Assembly (NCBI RefSeq): GCF_036885605.1
Contig: NZ_CP142523.1
Location: forward strand, 5,828,001 to 5,892,000
Direction: 5' to 3'
DNA length: 64,000 nucleotides
DNA from: Janthinobacterium sp. TB1-E2
GTDB lineage: Bacteria > Pseudomonadota > Gammaproteobacteria > Burkholderiales > Burkholderiaceae_D
The stretch's first letter is position 1. Each line of letters opens with the position of its first letter. The translations under genes were made by a program, and so were the position numbers. The notes under the pieces are model-generated. The model was not told the DNA's origin. It was given only the letters and a program-made list of their open reading frames with translations, and did no database searches. This document shows, piece by piece, positions 25,764 through 33,545 of this stretch.

Positions 25764-26555
25764 TCAATGTCCCTTGAATTGCGGTGCGCGCTTTTCCATG
25801 AAGGCGGCCACGCCTTCGCGGTAATCGTCGCTGTTACCGAGATCGCTCATCATGCGCGCTTCCAGCGCCAGCTGCTGCGGCAGGGTATTGGCGCCACTGG
25901 CGGCCAGCGCCTGCTTGGTGTAGGCCAGGCCCTTGGTTGGCGCCGTGGAAAAGTGCACGGCCAGCTTGCGCGTTTCCTGCGCCAGTTCTGCATCCTCGAC
26001 GCATTTCCAGATCAGGCCCCAGTCTTCCGCTTTTTCCGCCGTCAGTTTTTCACCGAGCATGGCCAGTCCCATGGCGCGCGCCGAACCGATCAAACGTGGC
26101 AGGAAGAAGGTGCCGCCCGTGTCCGGGATCAGGCCCAGCTTGCAGAACACTTCGACGAAACTGGCCGACTTGCCGGCGATGACGATGTCGCAGGCCAGCG
26201 CCAGGTTGGCGCCCGCGCCGGCGGCCACGCCGTTGACGGCGCAAATCACGGGCATGGGCAAAGCCTTCAAGGCCAGCACCAGCGGCGCATAGTTCTTTTC
26301 CACCGATTCGCCGAGGTCCACGCCCTTCGAACCCGGCTCCACGGCGCGGTCGGACAAATCCTGGCCCGCGCAAAAACCGCGGCCCGCGCCCGTCAGCACG
26401 AAGACGCGCACGGTGCTGTCGGCGTTCACCTTGGCGATCGCGTCGCGCACTTCCTCGTGCATGGCTTGCGTAAAGCTATTCAGTTTGTCGGGACGGTTCA
26501 GGGTCAACGTGGCGATGCCCTGCTCGATGGTGAAGAGGATGTTTTGGTAGGTCAT
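25764..26555 (-). CDS. paaG: PaaG: 1,2-epoxyphenylacetyl-CoA isomerase
   Basis: 263 aa crotonase-fold enzyme that converts the ring epoxide to oxepin-CoA. ATG 26555 gives a product the size of E. coli PaaG (262 aa). GAGRGFCAGQDLSDR and ICAVNGVAAGAGANLALACD form the oxyanion pocket; KLGLIPDTGGTFFLPR and the C-terminal SDDYREGVAAFMEKR are strongly PaaG-like. It is separated from paaE by 75 bases containing a dispersed palindrome. Confidence 0.95.
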   Translation of the reverse strand: MTYQNILFTIEQGIATLTLNRPDKLNSFTQAMHEEVRDAIAKVNADSTVRVFVLTGAGRGFCAGQDLSDRAVEPGSKGVDLGESVEKNYAPLVLALKALPMPVICAVNGVAAGAGANLALACDIVIAGKSASFVEVFCKLGLIPDTGGTFFLPRLIGSARAMGLAMLGEKLTAEKAEDWGLIWKCVEDAELAQETRKLAVHFSTAPTKGLAYTKQALAASGANTLPQQLALEARMMSDLGNSDDYREGVAAFMEKRAPQFKGH

Positions 26556-26598
26556 GGCGTGTCTCGCTATTTTATTTATTGGCCCGCAGCGGAAATCT

Positions 26599-26625
26599 GG
26601 GGTCAGACCCGGCGGGTCTGACCCC
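26599..26625. repeat. Dispersed stop-codon-proximal palindrome, copy 2
   Basis: GGGGTCAGACCC and GGGTCTGACCCC arms separated by GGC, followed by GGCATTTATT. It begins five bases beyond the paaE stop and lies between paaE and paaG inside the paa operon. Confidence 0.88.
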
Positions 26626-26630
26626 GGCAT

Positions 26631-27710
26631 TTATTCAGCCTGGTCGAAATCGACAATCACCTTGTCGGTGACAGGAAAACTCTGGCAGCTGAGGACAAAA
26701 CCGCGCGCCACTTCGTAGTCTTCCAGCGCGTAGTTGACGTCCATTTCGACCTTGCCGTCGAGGATCTTGCAGCGGCAGGTCGAGCATACGCCGCCCTTGC
26801 ACGAGTAGCGCATGTCCAGCCCGGCGCGCAGGCCCGCGTCGAGGATGGATTCCTTGTCCTTGTCCATCGTGAAGGTGGTGTGGTTGCCGTCCATGATGAC
26901 GGTCACTTCCGTTTCCTGCACGGCGTCGGCGGCCAACTGGGCGCGCGGCTTGTGGGCATTTTTCGGGATGCTGGCGGCGAACAGTTCGATCTTGATGTTC
27001 TGCTTGGGCATGCCGGCCGCCTGCAGGGCGGCGGAGACGCCCAGCATCATGTCTTCCGGGCCGCAGATAAACGCATTGTCGTAGTCTTCGACCTTGATCC
27101 AGTGCTGCAGGAATTGCTCGCATTTTTCCTGGGTGATGCGGCCGTTGAACAATTCGATGTCCTGCTGCTCGCGGCTCATCACGTAGACGAGGTTCAGGCG
27201 CTCCAGGTACACATCCTTCAAGTCCGTCAATTCTTCCTTGAAGATGACGGACGACGAGGCGCGGTTGCCGTAGAACAGGGTGAAGCGGCTCAGAGGTTCC
27301 GTCAGCAGGGTCGTCTTGATGATGGAGAGGATGGGCGTAATGCCGCTGCCGGCCGCAAAGGCCAGGTAGTGTTTGCGGTTGACGCAATCGAGCGGCACGT
27401 TGAAGTGGCCCATGGGCGGCATCACGTCGATGGTGGCGCCGGCCTTCAGGGTGTCGTTCGCCCAGGTCGAGAAAGCGCCGCCGGGCGTGCGCTTGATGGC
27501 CACGCGCAGGGTGCCGTCCTGCACCGCCGAACAGATCGAATACGAGCGGCGCACGTCTTCCGCATTGATATTGGCGCGCAGGGTCAGGTGCTGGCCCTGC
27601 TGGAAGCGGAACTGCTGCTGCAATTCAAATGGCACGTCGAACGTGACGGCGATGGTGTCGCGCGTTTCATTGCGCACGTTGGCTACGCACAGCGGATAAA
27701 ATTTACTCAT
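26631..27710 (-). CDS. paaE: PaaE: reductase subunit of phenylacetyl-CoA 1,2-epoxidase
   Basis: 359 aa. The N-terminal ferredoxin-reductase module shows RRSYSICS (FAD) and AAGSGITPILSI (NADPH), and the C-terminal plant-type 2Fe-2S domain has Cys near 302, 307, 310 and 341 (YSCKGGVCSTCRC, then LSCQS). It passes electrons from NADPH to the diiron PaaA. It is 40 or so bases downstream of paaD. Confidence 0.96.
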   Translation of the reverse strand: MSKFYPLCVANVRNETRDTIAVTFDVPFELQQQFRFQQGQHLTLRANINAEDVRRSYSICSAVQDGTLRVAIKRTPGGAFSTWANDTLKAGATIDVMPPMGHFNVPLDCVNRKHYLAFAAGSGITPILSIIKTTLLTEPLSRFTLFYGNRASSSVIFKEELTDLKDVYLERLNLVYVMSREQQDIELFNGRITQEKCEQFLQHWIKVEDYDNAFICGPEDMMLGVSAALQAAGMPKQNIKIELFAASIPKNAHKPRAQLAADAVQETEVTVIMDGNHTTFTMDKDKESILDAGLRAGLDMRYSCKGGVCSTCRCKILDGKVEMDVNYALEDYEVARGFVLSCQSFPVTDKVIVDFDQAE

Positions 27711-27750
27711 GCTTCATCTCCAGTTTCTTCGGAACGTGTGCCTGATTTTT

Positions 27751-28284
27751 TTAGTGGCACTTGAAGTAGTCAAACGGTTCTCGGCAATCGATGCATTTGT
27801 ACAGGGCCTTGCACGGCGTGGAGCCGAACTGGCTGGTCAGCTGCGTGTGCGTCGAGCCGCAGTTCGGGCAGATCACGTCCAGTTTCGGCATCGCCTGGCG
27901 CTTGACGCCGCCACGCAGGCCGCTGATATCGATCACCTGCTGCTGCGGCGGGGCGATGCCATAGCCTTTCAGCTTGGCCTTGCCCGATTCGCTCATCCAA
28001 TCCGTCGTCCAGGCGGGCGCCAGCTGGTTCACCAAGGTCACCTTGGCCACGCCATGGCTGCGCAAGGCCTCCGTGACGGCGTCGGCGATCACCTGCATCG
28101 CCGGACAGCCCGAATACGTGGGCGTGATCGTCACGATGCACGCATCGCTATCCGTGACTTCGACGGCGCGCACGATGCCCAGGTCCACCACCGAAATGAC
28201 GGGGATTTCCGGGTCCGGCACGTCGCCGAGCCAGGCCCAAACCTGGGCGGCGTCCAGCGCCGCGGCGCCAGCGACCGTGTTCAT
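27751..28284 (-). CDS. paaD: PaaD: MIP18-family Fe-S/diiron maturation protein of the epoxidase
   Basis: 177 aa. The N-terminal DUF59/MIP18 domain carries DPEIPVISVVDLGIV and TPTYSGCPAM. The C-terminus is a zinc-ribbon-like segment with CPNC, then CKALYKCIDC and a final CH, as in other PaaD proteins. PaaD is needed for epoxidase activity and probably assembles the metal centre. Its ATG overlaps the paaC stop by one base (TAATG) and GGAG lies upstream. Confidence 0.94.
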   Translation of the reverse strand: MNTVAGAAALDAAQVWAWLGDVPDPEIPVISVVDLGIVRAVEVTDSDACIVTITPTYSGCPAMQVIADAVTEALRSHGVAKVTLVNQLAPAWTTDWMSESGKAKLKGYGIAPPQQQVIDISGLRGGVKRQAMPKLDVICPNCGSTHTQLTSQFGSTPCKALYKCIDCREPFDYFKCH

Positions 28285-29051
28285 TACCACTCCGCCCCGG
28301 GATAGGCGCGCTGCAGGAACTGCATCTCGGCCAGAATAAAACCCAGGTGTTCCGTGTGCGTGCCCTGCTTGCCGCCTTTTTGCATCCAGGCGTCGGGCGC
28401 CGGCATGGTCAAGGTGGCTTCGGCGAAGATCTCGGCCACGTGTTCGAGGAAAGCGCGGCGCAGCACGTCCGATGGCGGCGCGATGCCGGCGGCAACCATG
28501 GCCTGGTCGACGGCGTCGTACGTGAACATCTCGCCCGTGTACATCCACAGCTTGTCGGCGGCGGCCTGCGTTTTCGCGTGGCTGTCGGCCGTACCGTCGC
28601 CGAGGCGCACGATCAGGTCGCCGCTGCGGCGCAAGTGATACGTGACTTCCTTGATCGACTTTTGCGCCACTTCGACGATGCGCGCGTCCGCCGATTTCGT
28701 CAGTTCCAGCAGCTGGAAGTAGTGCCAGCTGTCGAAGAAGAACTGGCGCATCATGGTGTCGGCGTAATTGCCGTTCGGCTGTTCGGCCAGCAGGCAGTTC
28801 TTGAAGTCGTGGGCGTCGCGCAAAAAGGCGATGTCGTCCTCGTCGCGGCCCGCGTTTTCCAGTTCGGCCGCATAGCTGAACCACAAGCGCGTCTGGCCCA
28901 GCAAGTCCAGCGCCACATTGGTCAGCGCCATGTCTTCTTCCAGCGCCGGCCCCTTGCCGCACAGCTGCGACAGCTGCTGGCTGAGGATCAGGGCGTTGTC
29001 GCCCAGGCGCAAGAGGTAGTTGACCTTGTCATCCATTGCAGGCGCTCCCAT
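28284..29051 (-). CDS. paaC: PaaC: structural subunit of phenylacetyl-CoA 1,2-epoxidase
   Basis: 255 aa ferritin-fold subunit that pairs with PaaA but lacks a full diiron ligand set. Features include YLLRLGDNALILSQQLSQ, EEDMALTNVALDLLGQ and RDAHDFKNCLL. ATG 29051 overlaps the paaB stop (TGATG); ATG 29036 would give the more common start MDDKVNYLL, and neither has a strong ribosome-binding site, suggesting coupling to paaB. Confidence 0.95.
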   Translation of the reverse strand: MGAPAMDDKVNYLLRLGDNALILSQQLSQLCGKGPALEEDMALTNVALDLLGQTRLWFSYAAELENAGRDEDDIAFLRDAHDFKNCLLAEQPNGNYADTMMRQFFFDSWHYFQLLELTKSADARIVEVAQKSIKEVTYHLRRSGDLIVRLGDGTADSHAKTQAAADKLWMYTGEMFTYDAVDQAMVAAGIAPPSDVLRRAFLEHVAEIFAEATLTMPAPDAWMQKGGKQGTHTEHLGFILAEMQFLQRAYPGAEW

Positions 29052-29335
29052 CACAGGTTCTTGACTTCTTCCGGCATCGGGAAGAAGGTGGGATGGCGGT
29101 ACACCTTGCTGTTCGACGGCTCGAACAGGGCGCCCTTGTCGCCGGGGCTGCTGGCGACGATATCGGCCGCACGCACCACCCAGATGCTCACGCCTTCATT
29201 GCGGCGCGTGTAGACGTCGCGCGCATGGTTGACCGCCATGGTGGCGTCGGAAGCGTGCAGGCTGCCCACATGCTTGTGCGCCAGGCCGTGCTGGCTGCGG
29301 ATGAAAACTTCCCACAATGGCCATTCTTTGCTCAT
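29051..29335 (-). CDS. paaB: PaaB: small structural subunit of phenylacetyl-CoA 1,2-epoxidase
   Basis: 94 aa, matching E. coli PaaB (95 aa). MSKEWPLWEVFIRSQHGL at the start, HVGSLHASDATMAVNHARDV and YTRRNEGVSIWVV are family-typical. PaaB bridges PaaAC dimers in the epoxidase complex. It starts 28 bases after the paaA stop. Confidence 0.96.
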   Translation of the reverse strand: MSKEWPLWEVFIRSQHGLAHKHVGSLHASDATMAVNHARDVYTRRNEGVSIWVVRAADIVASSPGDKGALFEPSNSKVYRHPTFFPMPEEVKNL

Positions 29336-29363
29336 GTTGCTATCCCCTATCTGTCTTATGTAA

Positions 29364-30353
29364 TTACGCTGCCGCTTTGTTAGCAGCTTGCTTGTCTGCA
29401 TACGCGACCAAGGCATCGCGGAACCATGCGCCGTCTTCGTACGCTTTCACGCGCGTTTGCAGGCGTTCGCGGTTGCACGGGCCATTGCCCTTCAGGACGT
29501 TGTTGAACTCGGACCAGTCGATCTCGCCGAATTCATAGTGGCCCGTCTCCGCATTGAACTTCAGGTCGGGATCGGGCACGGTCAAGCCCAGGTATTCGAT
29601 TTGCGGCACGGTCTGGTCGACCATGCGCTGGCGCAGTTCATCGTTCGAAAACAGCTTGATACGCCATTGCGCCGACTGGGCGCTGTTGACGGAGGCGGCG
29701 TCGGACGGGCCGAACATCATCAAGGATGGCCACCACCAGCGGTTCAAGGCATCCTGCGCCATGGCTTTCTGCTCGGGCGTGCCCTTGCACAGCGACATCA
29801 TGATGTCGTAGCCCTGGCGCGCATGGAACGATTCTTCCTTGCAGACGCGAATCATGGCGCGCGCATATGGACCGTATGAGCAGCGGCACAGGGGAATCTG
29901 GTTGATGATGGCGGAGCCGTCAACGAGCCAGCCGATGGCGCCCATGTCGGCCCACGACAGGGTCGGATAGTTGAAGATGCTCGAATATTTGGCTTTGCCC
30001 GAGTGCAAGGCGGCCAGCAAGTCGTCGCGCGATACGCCTAACGTTTCCGCAGCGCTGTACAGGTACAGGCCGTGGCCCGCTTCGTCCTGGATCTTCGCCA
30101 GCAGGATGGACTTGCGTTTCAGGGTCGGTGCGCGCGTGACCCAGTTACCTTCGGGCAATTGGCCGACGATTTCCGAGTGCGCGTGCTGCGAAATCTGGCG
30201 GATCAGGGTCTTGCGGTAGGCGTCCGGCATCCAGTCCTTGGCCTCGATCTTGATGCCTTCGTCGATGCGCGCCTGGAAAGCGCGCTCTTCTTGACCCATG
30301 TCGTCGAGGGAACGGACGTTCTTGAGGCCGGTTTCAACCATTTGTGCGTACAT
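29364..30353 (-). CDS. paaA: PaaA: catalytic diiron subunit of phenylacetyl-CoA 1,2-epoxidase
   Basis: 329 aa from ATG 30353. Diiron ligands can be seen in KIQDEAGHGLYLYSA (E..H) and CKEESFHARQGYDIM (E..H). WWWPSLMMFGPSD is conserved in PaaA. It oxygenates phenylacetyl-CoA to the ring 1,2-epoxide. First gene of the leftward paa operon; the promoter region is shared with paaX. Confidence 0.97.
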   Translation of the reverse strand: MYAQMVETGLKNVRSLDDMGQEERAFQARIDEGIKIEAKDWMPDAYRKTLIRQISQHAHSEIVGQLPEGNWVTRAPTLKRKSILLAKIQDEAGHGLYLYSAAETLGVSRDDLLAALHSGKAKYSSIFNYPTLSWADMGAIGWLVDGSAIINQIPLCRCSYGPYARAMIRVCKEESFHARQGYDIMMSLCKGTPEQKAMAQDALNRWWWPSLMMFGPSDAASVNSAQSAQWRIKLFSNDELRQRMVDQTVPQIEYLGLTVPDPDLKFNAETGHYEFGEIDWSEFNNVLKGNGPCNRERLQTRVKAYEDGAWFRDALVAYADKQAANKAAA

Positions 30354-30620
30354 GATGTGTCTCCCATGTCTTTGATTTTGCGCAGCAACGCGGTGCGATG
30401 AACAGATAATACGATACAAAAAACGATTTGCATACACTTGATATGAATCATTTTAAAAAATCGTATCTTGTGCCGCTTTTTTGTGCGTATGATATTGCTT
30501 ATGAGAAAACACCATAAAGCGCCACCAGCGCTTCCGGCAAATTATTGCCGCGCTACCCGCGCAGCCAAGTAAACTGCTGCTTTTATTGATTCGACCGCAA
30601 CACGGCCAGACCGGAACCAC
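30354..30620. promoter_or_regulatory. Divergent paaA/paaX regulatory region with inverted repeat
   Basis: An AT-rich divergent region. ATACGAT at 30409-30415 and ATCGTAT at 30460-30466 form an inverted repeat 44 bases apart; A-rich tracts flank both halves inside. Reading leftward, TATTAT just beside the left half could be a -10 box for paaA, so a bound repressor would block it. GAATCA at 30445-30450 also occurs between the halves; TGATTC/GAATCA elements belong to the E. coli PaaX site. The regulator is probably the adjacent PaaX; this is inference. Confidence 0.5.
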
Positions 30621-31550
30621 ATGAAGAACACCCGCTGCACGGCATGGATAGCCGATTTCCTGGAAAGCGACCCACCGCGCTCGAAGTCCCTGGTGATGAC
30701 CATCTTTGGCGACGCCATCGTGCCGCGCGGCGGCGCCATCTGGCTGGGCAGCCTGATCGAACTGCTGGCGCCATTCGGCGTCAATGACCGGCTATTGCGC
30801 ACCAGCGTGTTCCGCCTGGCGCAGGAAGGCTGGCTCAGCTCGCAACGCGACGGCCGCCGCAGCGCCTATACGATACGCCCGGAGGCGCTGGCCCGCTTCG
30901 AACGCGCTTACCGCCGCATCTATGCGCCACTGGTCGTGCATTGGGATGGCAGCTGGACCCTGGTGATCGGACCGGCCGGCAGCATCGGCGCCGCCGAGCG
31001 GGGAGCGCTGCGCAAGGAATTATTGTGGGCCGGCTATGGTTTGATTTCTCCCGGCATCTTCGGCCACCCCGCCAGCAATGCGGAAGCGCTGGAAGATATC
31101 CTCGTGCGCAACGAGGTGCAGGGCAAGCTGTACGTCTGCCACACCACGGAATTGCCGGGCGTGAGCACGCGCCCCCTGCGCGACATGGTGGGCGACTGCT
31201 GGGACTTGTCGGAAGTGATGGCCGGCTACGAAAAATTCATCGCCAGCTTCCAGCCGCTGCTGACCCTGCTGCAAGAAGAACCCGTGTTCGACGCGGAGCA
31301 GGCGTTCGTCATCCGCTCGCTGCTGACGCACGCCTACCGCCGCGTGCAGTTGCACGACCCGCAACTGCCCGTCGAACTGCTACCCGAACCGTGGCCCGGC
31401 ACGCAAGCGTATACGCTGGCGCGCGACCTGTACCGCATCACGTATGCGGCGGCCGAGGAACATATCCTGGCGACATTGCGGCGCGAGGATGCGCAGGCGC
31501 CGAACGTCGAGCCGTGGTTCTACGAACGATTTGGCGGTCTGACTACTTGA
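30621..31550 (+). CDS. paaX: PaaX: phenylacetyl-CoA-responsive transcriptional repressor
   Basis: 309 aa, close to E. coli PaaX (316 aa). The N-terminal winged helix includes LVMTIFGDAIVPRGGAIWLG and GVNDRLLRTSVFRLAQEGWL; the central domain has WDGSWTLVIG; the C-terminal part has FVIRSLLTHAYRRVQLHDP and LARDLYRITY. PaaX represses paa genes until phenylacetyl-CoA accumulates. Transcribed away from paaA, leaving a 267-base shared control region. Confidence 0.95.
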   Translation: MKNTRCTAWIADFLESDPPRSKSLVMTIFGDAIVPRGGAIWLGSLIELLAPFGVNDRLLRTSVFRLAQEGWLSSQRDGRRSAYTIRPEALARFERAYRRIYAPLVVHWDGSWTLVIGPAGSIGAAERGALRKELLWAGYGLISPGIFGHPASNAEALEDILVRNEVQGKLYVCHTTELPGVSTRPLRDMVGDCWDLSEVMAGYEKFIASFQPLLTLLQEEPVFDAEQAFVIRSLLTHAYRRVQLHDPQLPVELLPEPWPGTQAYTLARDLYRITYAAAEEHILATLRREDAQAPNVEPWFYERFGGLTT

Positions 31551-31647
31551 ACGTCTGAAAAATGTTCAGGGCCAGGCGCGTGGCCGCAGGCAGTACGACT
31601 AGTACGCCAAGGCAACGCAACGCCGCCATGGACATTTTCTCAGGCGT

Positions 31648-31902
31648 TCACTGCTTCGCCACCACTTGCTTCGCCCCTGCCAGCAAATCCTGCCCCAGCT
31701 TTTCCAGCGCGTTGGCCTGCACCAGCATGGTGTCGAGGATGGCGACGTTGAACGTGTATTCGGCCGGCGTCGTATAGCCGGGGAAACGTATGATGCGCAG
31801 CAATTCCTGCAAGGTCGTGCCCTTGCCCAGATGCGCCAGGGCGTCGCTGAGGGCGCTGACTTTCTTTTCCAGTTCGCGTATGTGTTTGCCGTTGTCATCC
31901 AT
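31648..31902 (-). CDS. Small helical protein of unknown function
   Basis: 84 aa, MDDNGKHIRELEKKVSALSD at the start suggests a coiled coil, followed by GKGTTLQELLRIIRFPGYTT and a second helix rich in Ala/Leu ending AGAKQVVAKQ. GGAGA precedes ATG 31902. No signal peptide or membrane segment. I do not recognise a family. It is convergent with paaX and divergent from the M14 peptidase. Coding potential is supported by the ribosome-binding site and a biased third-codon GC; function unknown. Confidence 0.6.
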   Translation of the reverse strand: MDDNGKHIRELEKKVSALSDALAHLGKGTTLQELLRIIRFPGYTTPAEYTFNVAILDTMLVQANALEKLGQDLLAGAKQVVAKQ

Positions 31903-32042
31903 GATGATCTCCCATGTTGGAGCTTCCACGTTAGCAAAGCATGTCCGTCATCGTTTGCGCCAGCACAAAGGCACGGGTAAAACGGGTATCATCGGGCCAT
32001 TGCACACGATGCAAAACCCATACGTTTTTATCAGGAACACTC

Positions 32043-33167
32043 ATGACCATTAAAATCAGCCAGCAATTCGACGCCGGCGCGATCGAGGTGCTGCGCGCCG
32101 ACGATGCCCACTCCATCGAGCTGAACATCCGCAAGGATTCCCACGCCGACATCACGCAGTGGTTTTACTTCCGCCTGCAAGGCGCGCAAGGCGAGGCGTG
32201 CACGATCCGCTTCATGAACGCAGGCAAGTCGGCCTACCCGGACGGCTGGAAAGATTACCAGGCCGTCGCCAGCTACGACCGCGAAACCTGGTTCCGCGTG
32301 CCGACCAGCTTTGACGGCACCGTGATGACGATCGAACATACGCCCGAAGAAGAAAGCGTGTACTACGCCTACTTCGAGCCGTACCCATGGGACCGCCACC
32401 TGGCCCTGATCGACAGCGCGCAAGCGTCGCCGCTGGTGCGCCTGATCGACCTGGGCAGCACCATCGAAGGCCGCGACATGAATCTGCTGGTGGTCGGCGA
32501 CGCCGATGCCGAGAAAAAAGTCTGGATCATCGCGCGCCAGCATCCCGGTGAAACGATGGCCGAATGGTTTGTCGAAGGCATGCTCGAAGCCTTGCTGGAC
32601 CAGGCCAATCCGTTTGCCCGCCAGTGCCTGCAGGACGCCGTCTTCTACGTGGTGCCGAACATGAACCCGGACGGTTCCGTGCATGGCAACCTGCGCACCA
32701 ACGCGGCCGGCGCCAACCTGAACCGCGAATGGATGACGCCGACGATGGAGCGCAGCCCGGAAGTATTCCTGGTGAAACAGAAAATGCATGAAATCGGCTG
32801 CGACCTCTTCCTCGACGTGCATGGCGACGAAGGTTTGCCTTACGTCTTCGTGGCCGGCAGCGATGCGCTGGAAAATTTCACGCCAGCACAAAAGGCCGAG
32901 CAAGACCGCTTCATCGCCGACTTCAAGGTGGCCAGCCCCGACTTCCAGGATGAGCACGGCTACGAAGACGGCCCGTTCACGCCGGAAGTGCTGGCCATGG
33001 GTTCGCCCCATATCACGCACGCCTTCGGCTGCCTGTCGCTGACCCTGGAATTGCCGTTCAAGGACAATGCCAACGATCCCGACCCGCAAACGGGCTGGAG
33101 CGGCGCCCGCAGCGCCGCCCTGGGTGCGGCCGTGCTGCAGCCTATCCTGTCCACCTTGCGCGCCTGA
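32043..33167 (+). CDS. M14 zinc carboxypeptidase of the cytosolic carboxypeptidase (CCP/Nna1-like) type
   Basis: 374 aa without signal peptide. The first 110 residues resemble the beta-sandwich N-domain of CCPs (WFYFRLQGAQGEACTIRF, YYAYFEPYPWDRH). The catalytic domain has zinc ligands His167 and Glu170 (RQHPGETMAEWF), His260 (DVHGDEG), NPDGSVHGNLRTNAAGANLN for substrate carboxylate contact, and the general base Glu336 (TLELPFKD). Eukaryotic CCPs remove glutamates from tubulin; the bacterial substrate is unknown. It is monocistronic and followed by a terminator at 33199. Confidence 0.88.
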   Translation: MTIKISQQFDAGAIEVLRADDAHSIELNIRKDSHADITQWFYFRLQGAQGEACTIRFMNAGKSAYPDGWKDYQAVASYDRETWFRVPTSFDGTVMTIEHTPEEESVYYAYFEPYPWDRHLALIDSAQASPLVRLIDLGSTIEGRDMNLLVVGDADAEKKVWIIARQHPGETMAEWFVEGMLEALLDQANPFARQCLQDAVFYVVPNMNPDGSVHGNLRTNAAGANLNREWMTPTMERSPEVFLVKQKMHEIGCDLFLDVHGDEGLPYVFVAGSDALENFTPAQKAEQDRFIADFKVASPDFQDEHGYEDGPFTPEVLAMGSPHITHAFGCLSLTLELPFKDNANDPDPQTGWSGARSAALGAAVLQPILSTLRA

Positions 33168-33198
33168 ACGCCAGGGCCAGACCGGCCCGCTTGACCCC

Positions 33199-33226
33199 AT
33201 GCCCCGTTCGCCGGGGCATTTTTTTT
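33199..33226 (+). terminator. Rho-independent terminator after the M14 peptidase gene
   Basis: ATGCCCCG and CGGGGCAT arms around a TTCG-type loop, followed by a run of eight T. Confidence 0.93.
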
Positions 33227-33274
33227 GCCCGCGCGGCAAGCGTTGCTGGTCCTGTGATTTTTTGCGCGAACATC

Positions 33275-33303
33275 TTGCCTGTCAGAAATTATCGTCCTAC
33301 ACT
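33275..33303 (+). promoter_or_regulatory. Candidate sigma-70 promoter for the downstream chemoreceptor
   Basis: TTGCCT (33275-33280) and TACACT (33298-33303) are separated by exactly 17 bases. Both boxes match the consensus at four of six positions. It would leave a leader of about 235 bases. Confidence 0.4.
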
Positions 33304-33545
33304 GGACAACAAAATCGGACCGTGCCCTTCTGCGCGGCCCCTCAAGAATACGCCGCTGGCCACCTCACCGGCGCCCTGCAGTGCGCATCCATGGCATTGC
33401 CCTTGACATCACGGCCCCATACCTGCCGAGCTAGCTCTCTGTAACGCACACTGACCGCATCAGCATCGTCACGGACGGACGCCACCTGTCCGCAAGAACG
33501 ATGCCCAGCGCACGCTTTCCGCTTTCCGCCGAGGATGAATACCCT

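Larger units (their letters stand above)
33168..33545. other. Intergenic region between M14 peptidase and chemoreceptor
   Basis: No gene seen. It holds the M14 terminator (33199-33226), a candidate sigma-70 promoter (33275-33303) and about 240 bases of predicted untranslated leader for the chemoreceptor. I saw no flagellar (sigma-28) promoter match in it. Confidence 0.6.

Noticed and set aside
27751..28962. Extension of the paaD frame upstream through paaC to give about 400 residues
   Set aside because: The upstream part overlaps paaC in another frame and is Arg-rich; PaaD is complete from ATG 28284 with a good ribosome-binding site.
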